Under the pieces are notes generated by a model, which was not told the DNA's origin, ran no database searches, and was given only the letters and a program-made list of their open reading frames with translations. The position numbers were made by a program, and so were the translations under genes. From Desulfobulbus sp. Tol-SR (GTDB lineage Bacteria > Desulfobacterota > Desulfobulbia > Desulfobulbales > Desulfocapsaceae), in assembly GCA_000769715.1 (NCBI GenBank), contig JROS01000003.1, positions 1-38,157 of the forward strand: 38,157 nucleotides of DNA. Direction: 5' to 3'. This document shows positions 34,131-38,157 of this stretch, one piece after another; the first letter of the stretch is position 1; every line of letters begins with the position of its first letter.

Positions 34131-35033
34131 TCATTTCGCAACAGCCTCGGCCTTGTCCGCCCTGTCATAGGAACCGTAGTAGGTATACTGGCCGAGCATC
34201 TTCTCCTCGAGGTAGCGGCGTTCATAGCCGTTGAAAACGATACCGATCACCTTCTCCCTGCCGATCAGATCGATAATTTTCCTGATCTGGGTCCGGCTCG
34301 AAGCTCCCTGGCGCACGACCAGCACCACACCGTCAATTTTCTGTACGAGGCCGATGACCTCCGAGGCGGCGAGGATCGGTGGGGTGTCGAAGATGACGAA
34401 CCGATCGGCGTATTCCGCCGCCAGATCCCGGATCAGGCCGTCCATCCGCGCCGATCCGAGCAGCTCCGCCGGATTGACGGGCGGCTTGCCGCTTGGCAGG
34501 ATGCTCAACTTGTTGATTGAGGTTGGGACAATCAGCTCGGCGATATCGCCCCCCGTTTGCAGAAAACTGGCCAGGCCTTTGTGTTGGGACAGGCCGAAGA
34601 GGCCGGCCAACACCGGCCGGCGCAGATCGCAATCGACAAGCAGGGCCTGATGATCCACCCCCTGGGCCATCACTATGCCGAGGTTGGCGGCGACAAAACT
34701 TTTTCCCTCCTTCGGCGCGGTCGACGTCACCATGATGGTCCGGCACGGGGTGGTATCGGTGTCGGGATGGAGGATGCGCGAGCGCAGGACCCGGAACGAT
34801 TCGGCCGTCTCGGTGGAAAAACTCACGGCCTGGCTCAGCCGTTCATCCCACCTGCCGGAATGCTGCGGGGGCGAACCGCCCGATGGTCGCGACGGTTCAT
34901 GCGGGCGAGCTTGCTCCTCCGCCCGCGGCCCGGCATCAACCTGCACCACAGGGCGGTTCTCCGCATCGTGGCGTTCCTCGGTACTGGTGGTGCCAACCCC
35001 CGACTTCTCCAGGGCCTGCGTAAATTTTCCCAT
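34131..35033 (-). CDS. BY-type tyrosine autokinase of the polysaccharide locus (CpsD/Wzc-C-like)
   Basis: This 300-residue cytoplasmic kinase starts at the ATG at 35033, which has GGAG six bases upstream; a TTG at 35060 is less likely. After a disordered 60-residue N-terminus come ETAESFRVLRSRI, the Walker A variant TSTAPKEGKSFVAANLG (near 103), Walker A' ALLVDCDLRRPVL and Walker B FVIFDTPPIL. The C-terminus has several tyrosines (YLEEKMLGQYTYYGSYDR) that can be autophosphorylated. Such kinases control chain length and export by cycling phosphorylation with a Wzz-type partner, here encoded upstream in the same operon. It belongs to the group associated with PEP-CTERM exopolysaccharide loci, judged by context. 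The ATPase gene between it and wzz is broken. Confidence 0.9.
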   Translation of the reverse strand: MGKFTQALEKSGVGTTSTEERHDAENRPVVQVDAGPRAEEQARPHEPSRPSGGSPPQHSGRWDERLSQAVSFSTETAESFRVLRSRILHPDTDTTPCRTIMVTSTAPKEGKSFVAANLGIVMAQGVDHQALLVDCDLRRPVLAGLFGLSQHKGLASFLQTGGDIAELIVPTSINKLSILPSGKPPVNPAELLGSARMDGLIRDLAAEYADRFVIFDTPPILAASEVIGLVQKIDGVVLVVRQGASSRTQIRKIIDLIGREKVIGIVFNGYERRYLEEKMLGQYTYYGSYDRADKAEAVAK

Positions 35034-35089
35034 GCTGTTCTCCAGTTCAAGCCCGCTCAAAGATCAGGCGCTGCCGTTGGTTGTTCGAT

Positions 35090-35775
35090 TTACCCGTTGG
35101 TATACGCAAGATACAGCCCAAGCCCCATGGCCGCAAGAATGGCGATGGCGGCGGCGATCCACACCGGTCGCATCCGACTGGCGGGTCGAGGCAGCGAAAA
35201 TGTCGCCTGCTCGCCCGGGATAGCCAACTCATCGGTACAGGCGCGGATGATCGTTTCGTCGATGACCAGGGCATCGGCGGCAAAGGCGCTGACGAGGGCG
35301 TTGTCGCAGAGGATATTGATCAGCCGGGGATTGCCCCCCGTCGCCCGGTGAATGAGGTCCAGCGCCTTTTCCGTAAACAGCTTCCTTCTGACCGCCCCGG
35401 CCCGTTCCAGGCGAAAGAAGATGTACTCCCGGGTGTCGTCAACTGGGAGAAGAGAATCAGGAATTTGGCCTTGTTGCCATCGAAGGGCAATCCCAGCTTC
35501 AATGCCAGATAATAATAGAAATCGGCGATTTCCAGGGTGGGGTTGGACAACACGCAGAGATGGTGCGGGCAATCGAGACTGGCCGCCAGGACGTTGACCA
35601 GGGTGGTCTTGCCGGTGCCGATGCCGCCGGTCAAGACCAGAAAGCCCTTGTTGGCGACGACACCATAGCGCAGCACCGACAGGGCCTCCTTGTGCGATTC
35701 GCTCAGGAAGAGGGTCCCGGCATCGGGGATCAATTCAAACGGCTTGTGCAGCAGGCCGAAGTGTTGACGATACAT
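35090..35775 (-). pseudogene. ExeA/PEP-CTERM-type AAA ATPase with internal deletion and frameshift
   Basis: The N-terminal half, from an ATG at 35775, reads MYRQHFGLLHKPFELIPDAG with Walker A GGIGTGKTTL (residues 50-59) and continues to KAKFLILFSQL. The C-terminal half is in another frame: LLPVDDTREYIFFRLERAG, ATGGNPRLINILCDNALVSA and a final transmembrane helix. In the family these parts are separated by some 80-90 residues that include the Walker B DEAQ box, the sensor and the arginine region. All of that is absent, and the join, near 35440-35470, is out of frame. A single frameshift or recoding event cannot restore it. The two halves would otherwise form the secretion-type ATPase usual between the Wzz and kinase genes. 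Real deletion versus assembly collapse cannot be told here. Confidence 0.8.
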
Positions 35776-35801
35776 GGTGGCGTCCCGGAGTAGGCTGTCG
35801 G

Positions 35802-37397
35802 CTAGACGACGATCAGGCCACGTCGCCAGCAATAGGCATAGAGCACGGCGATTGCCGCGAAGGCAACGACCGCGGCCAGCAGCCCCAGTTGCAACTTTCT
35901 CCTGCACCAGGTCTGCTCCCGCTCGGTTTCGATGAGGGGGATGGTGCACAGCACCGGCACGCCGAGATAGGCCTCGATGTCATTCAGGTCCCGGAACGAG
36001 GGGTCGAGAAAATCCCAGACCAGGGGGACGCCGAACCCGAGACCGAGACCGCAGAACAATGCGATACCGACAATTTTGACGAAATCGGGCTTGATCGGTT
36101 TTTCCGGAAAACGGGCCGAGTCGACGATTTTGAACTGGCTGCCCTTCTGGCGTTTTTCGAGGTTGAGCATCGACTTGGCCTGGAGATCCGAGGACACGAG
36201 CAGATCGTAATGGCGTTTCAACTCCCCATACTCGCGGGTCAGGGCCGACCACTCGGCTTCGCGGACCGGGGCCGCGGCGACCCATTCCTCGTACTGGGCG
36301 ATGGTCTTTCTCAGGCCTTCCTTCTCTTCATTGATATTTCTGATACCGAGCTGGATACTCTTCAACTGGGTCTCGAGCTGGAGGATCACCGGATCAGATG
36401 TCCCCTGAGACTGGGCGGATGAACCGGTCAGGCCGCCATCCGGCTGGACCCGGCCTGTCGCCAGATCCTGTTCCAGCCGGGCGATCTGCCTTTTGGTGCG
36501 TTTGATCTCCGGATGATTTTCGGTGTATTTGATCTCCAGACTCTTCAACAGGGCCCGGAGCTGGACCAGCCGGTCGGCGGGGCTGACGGCAATGTCCTGT
36601 TGGGCGGCGCCACCCCTGGTGGTGCCGTCGGCCGTCAGCAGATCGGTCTGGGCGATCATCTTGCGCCGGTTGGAAATCTGGTCCTGGATCAGGATCATCG
36701 TCTTCTCCAGATCCTGGATGCTCTCCTGCTTCGCCTGGTACTGCTCCTGCAGGCCGATCAATCGCTCCACATTGGTCTGCCGCTGTTCCGGCAGCTCGTT
36801 GTAATGTTTGAGCTTGTAGTCGCGCATGACCGCCTCTTTCCGGTCCATCACCGTCTTGGCCATCTCCAGCTCGTCGCTGGCATAGGCCGAGGTCTCCGTG
36901 GCCCGCTCCTCGCGGTACTTGAGGTTCTCTTCGATGAATTTGGCGGCCAGGGCATTGGTGACCTTGACCACCTTGTCGGGATGGCTGCCGGAAAACCGGA
37001 TCTGGAAGATATCCCCCTGCTTCGACGGCTCGATCACGATGTCCTTGCGCATCAGATCGACGACATCCTCCATCGGCAGTTTCTGCCGCATCGCGGGATA
37101 GAGGTCGAGGGTGGTGATGAGATTTTCAAGATTGGTCCGGCTGGTCACCATCTGGCTCAAGGTCGAGACCACATCGCGGATGGCGGAAACCATATCCGGC
37201 GACATTTTACTCTGGCTCGGATTGACCGACTGCTGCTGGTAACTGAGCAGGGACGTGGACTGATAGACTTTGGGGGTGGTCAGATATACAGCAAGGCCGA
37301 CGGGCAGGCTAAGCAGGATCGCCGCGACGATAAAGCCCTTCCAGCGGACGAAGAGATCGAGATATTTTCTGATTTGTTGATGCTGTTGCTGTTCCAT
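35802..37397 (-). CDS. Wzz/PCP-type polysaccharide chain-length determinant protein
   Basis: This 531-residue inner-membrane protein has a first transmembrane helix near residues 20-36 (IVAAILLSLPVGLAVYL) and a Wzz domain (KVYQSTSLLSY). A long coiled-coil periplasmic region follows (roughly 150-400, many Glu, Gln and Lys), with a GNVR-like segment WSALTREYGELKRHYDLLV. The second helix comes after the proline-rich ARFPEKPIKPDF, a hallmark of these proteins, and a third helix lies near the C-terminus (LGLLAAVVAFAAIAVLYAY). It matches the PEP-CTERM-locus branch of chain-length proteins in length and layout. It carries no kinase domain; the kinase is encoded separately downstream. It is the first gene of the leftward operon. 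Confidence 0.92.
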   Translation of the reverse strand: MEQQQHQQIRKYLDLFVRWKGFIVAAILLSLPVGLAVYLTTPKVYQSTSLLSYQQQSVNPSQSKMSPDMVSAIRDVVSTLSQMVTSRTNLENLITTLDLYPAMRQKLPMEDVVDLMRKDIVIEPSKQGDIFQIRFSGSHPDKVVKVTNALAAKFIEENLKYREERATETSAYASDELEMAKTVMDRKEAVMRDYKLKHYNELPEQRQTNVERLIGLQEQYQAKQESIQDLEKTMILIQDQISNRRKMIAQTDLLTADGTTRGGAAQQDIAVSPADRLVQLRALLKSLEIKYTENHPEIKRTKRQIARLEQDLATGRVQPDGGLTGSSAQSQGTSDPVILQLETQLKSIQLGIRNINEEKEGLRKTIAQYEEWVAAAPVREAEWSALTREYGELKRHYDLLVSSDLQAKSMLNLEKRQKGSQFKIVDSARFPEKPIKPDFVKIVGIALFCGLGLGFGVPLVWDFLDPSFRDLNDIEAYLGVPVLCTIPLIETEREQTWCRRKLQLGLLAAVVAFAAIAVLYAYCWRRGLIVV

Positions 37398-37599
37398 TGT
37401 TCCAGAGCATCCTTGTTGGCAGGCGATTTAACAAACGACGGGATTCGCTGTCCTTGAATAAGCATATGGCACGATAGCATCTTTTCAGGTGTTCATGCCA
37501 CTATTCTTTCTTCGAAAGGGAACTTGCCGCCAGGGCCCCTGTTGGTCGCGATAACAGCGCATGAAAGGGTGAAAGCCAGGGAGGTGGCCACGATGCCAG

Positions 37600-37750
37600 T
37601 GCGCGTTGTTCCCGCCAGGGCGAAGGAGGTGATACCGCCCCCGCTGTCATTTCGAAGCGAAGCGAGAAATCTCGTGTTTTCCGAGGCTGCCCGCTTTGCG
37701 GATGATGACTGCTGGAGGAGATCTCTCCCTGGCGGTCGAGATGACAGTGG
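37600..37750. repeat. CTGTCAT-ended palindromic element (joint 4)
   Basis: The gap 37398-37785 contains no gene. A complete element lies at 37644-37747, with a partial copy of the GTTGTTCCC/GGGCGAAGG segment just before it (37605-37625). The interior (GCGGATGATGACTGC) matches the other long copies. The left part, 37398-37600, is the upstream region of the wzz-type gene; I could not make out a convincing promoter in it. Confidence 0.75.
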
Positions 37751-37785
37751 GGGATGGTCGAAACCACCGAGGTGGAGAGGCCCCC

Positions 37786-38157
37786 TCAAAAATCTTCCGG
37801 GGCGAAAGACACCGCCTTGCCGATCTCCCCGCACCCGGTGAGCAGCATGAACAGGCGATCCACCCCCAGCGCTATTCCGGCTGCAGCCGGCAGCCGCTCG
37901 AGGTCGGCGAGAAAGCGCTCGGGCATCCCGCCATGGAGAAGTCCCATCTTCTCGATACGACCGAGCTCATTGGAAAACCGTTGCCGTTGTTCGTCGGAAT
38001 CAGTCAACTCGGAAAATCCATTGGCCATTTCAACCCCGTGCAGATAGAGCTCAAACCGTTCCGCCCGGGTCGGCTGGCCCGGCTTTTTCCGCGCCAGGGC
38101 GGCCATTTCGACAGGATAATCGTAGAGAAAGAGTGGCTTGCCACATCCAAGGTTCGG
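37786..38157 (-). CDS. epmA: EF-P lysyl-ligase EpmA (PoxA/GenX), C-terminal part
   Basis: The frame runs off the right edge, leaving the last 123 residues. They contain PLFLYDYPVEMAALARKKPG, FELYLHGVEMANGFSELTD and AAAGIALGVDRLFMLLTG, the class II aminoacyl-tRNA-synthetase motif 3 region as found in EpmA rather than in full-length LysRS (the FLYDYP segment and the variant pattern around ERFELYL). EpmA attaches beta-lysine to a lysine of elongation factor P, which relieves ribosome stalling at proline runs. The start is outside the window. EF-P (efp) and EpmB are not seen here. Confidence 0.9.
   Translation of the reverse strand, partial: PNLGCGKPLFLYDYPVEMAALARKKPGQPTRAERFELYLHGVEMANGFSELTDSDEQRQRFSNELGRIEKMGLLHGGMPERFLADLERLPAAAGIALGVDRLFMLLTGCGEIGKAVSFAPEDF

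Noticed and set aside
35320-35775. Programmed frameshift joining the two ATPase halves
   Set aside because: No slippery heptamer was seen and, more importantly, about 80-90 residues including Walker B are missing; recoding could not restore them.

Overview
The window looks like a chromosomal segment from a Gram-negative bacterium, most likely a member of the Desulfobacterota (former Deltaproteobacteria). This rests on the mix of families: an exopolysaccharide locus of the PEP-CTERM/exosortase-associated type, EF-P lysyl-ligase EpmA, ElbB, TrkAH, Lgt and the rpmH-rnpA-yidD-yidC-jag-mnmE cluster. No 16S rRNA gene or other decisive marker is present, so the assignment is an inference. Most of the window is GC-rich, but several sugar-assembly genes are clearly AT-rich.

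Left block (1-15.9 kb, all minus strand). This is a surface-polysaccharide locus read right to left. A Wza-like export protein and an outer-membrane beta-barrel come first. After a repeat-filled gap follow a membrane-bound polyprenyl-phosphate sugar transferase, a WecG/TagA-type glycosyltransferase fused to a STAS-like domain, an AT-rich GT4 glycosyltransferase, the ABC exporter pair Wzm/Wzt, a PP-loop ATPase with a QueC-like cysteine cluster, a polysaccharide pyruvyl transferase, two GT2 glycosyltransferases, an O-antigen ligase/polymerase-like membrane protein and a third GT2 enzyme cut by the window edge. Divergent from wza, on the plus strand, is a TPR lipoprotein of the PrsT type.

Middle block (19.3-33.8 kb). 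These are housekeeping genes: elbB (+), then mnmE-jag-yidC-yidD-rnpA-rpmH transcribed leftwards from a good sigma70-type promoter near 25.2 kb, then on the plus strand a methyltransferase, trkA-trkH-mnmG (tight or overlapping), lgt and a YgiQ-type radical SAM protein.

Right block (34.1-37.4 kb, minus strand). The regulatory part of the polysaccharide machine resumes: a Wzz-type chain-length protein, an AAA ATPase that has lost its middle third and its frame, and a BY-type tyrosine autokinase. The C-terminal part of epmA closes the window.

Four intergenic gaps (13.2-13.5, 18.5-19.1, 33.8-34.1 and 37.6-37.75 kb) carry the same family of about 95-105 bp elements ending in CTGTCAT inverted termini, plus short 20-24 bp arrays of the terminus. 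These gaps sit at the joints between polysaccharide and housekeeping modules. The observations most worth following are the internally deleted ATPase, the GT26-STAS fusion with a base-composition break, the PP-loop protein of unknown function in the sugar operon, the interleaved inverted repeats upstream of elbB, and the repeat family at the module joints.
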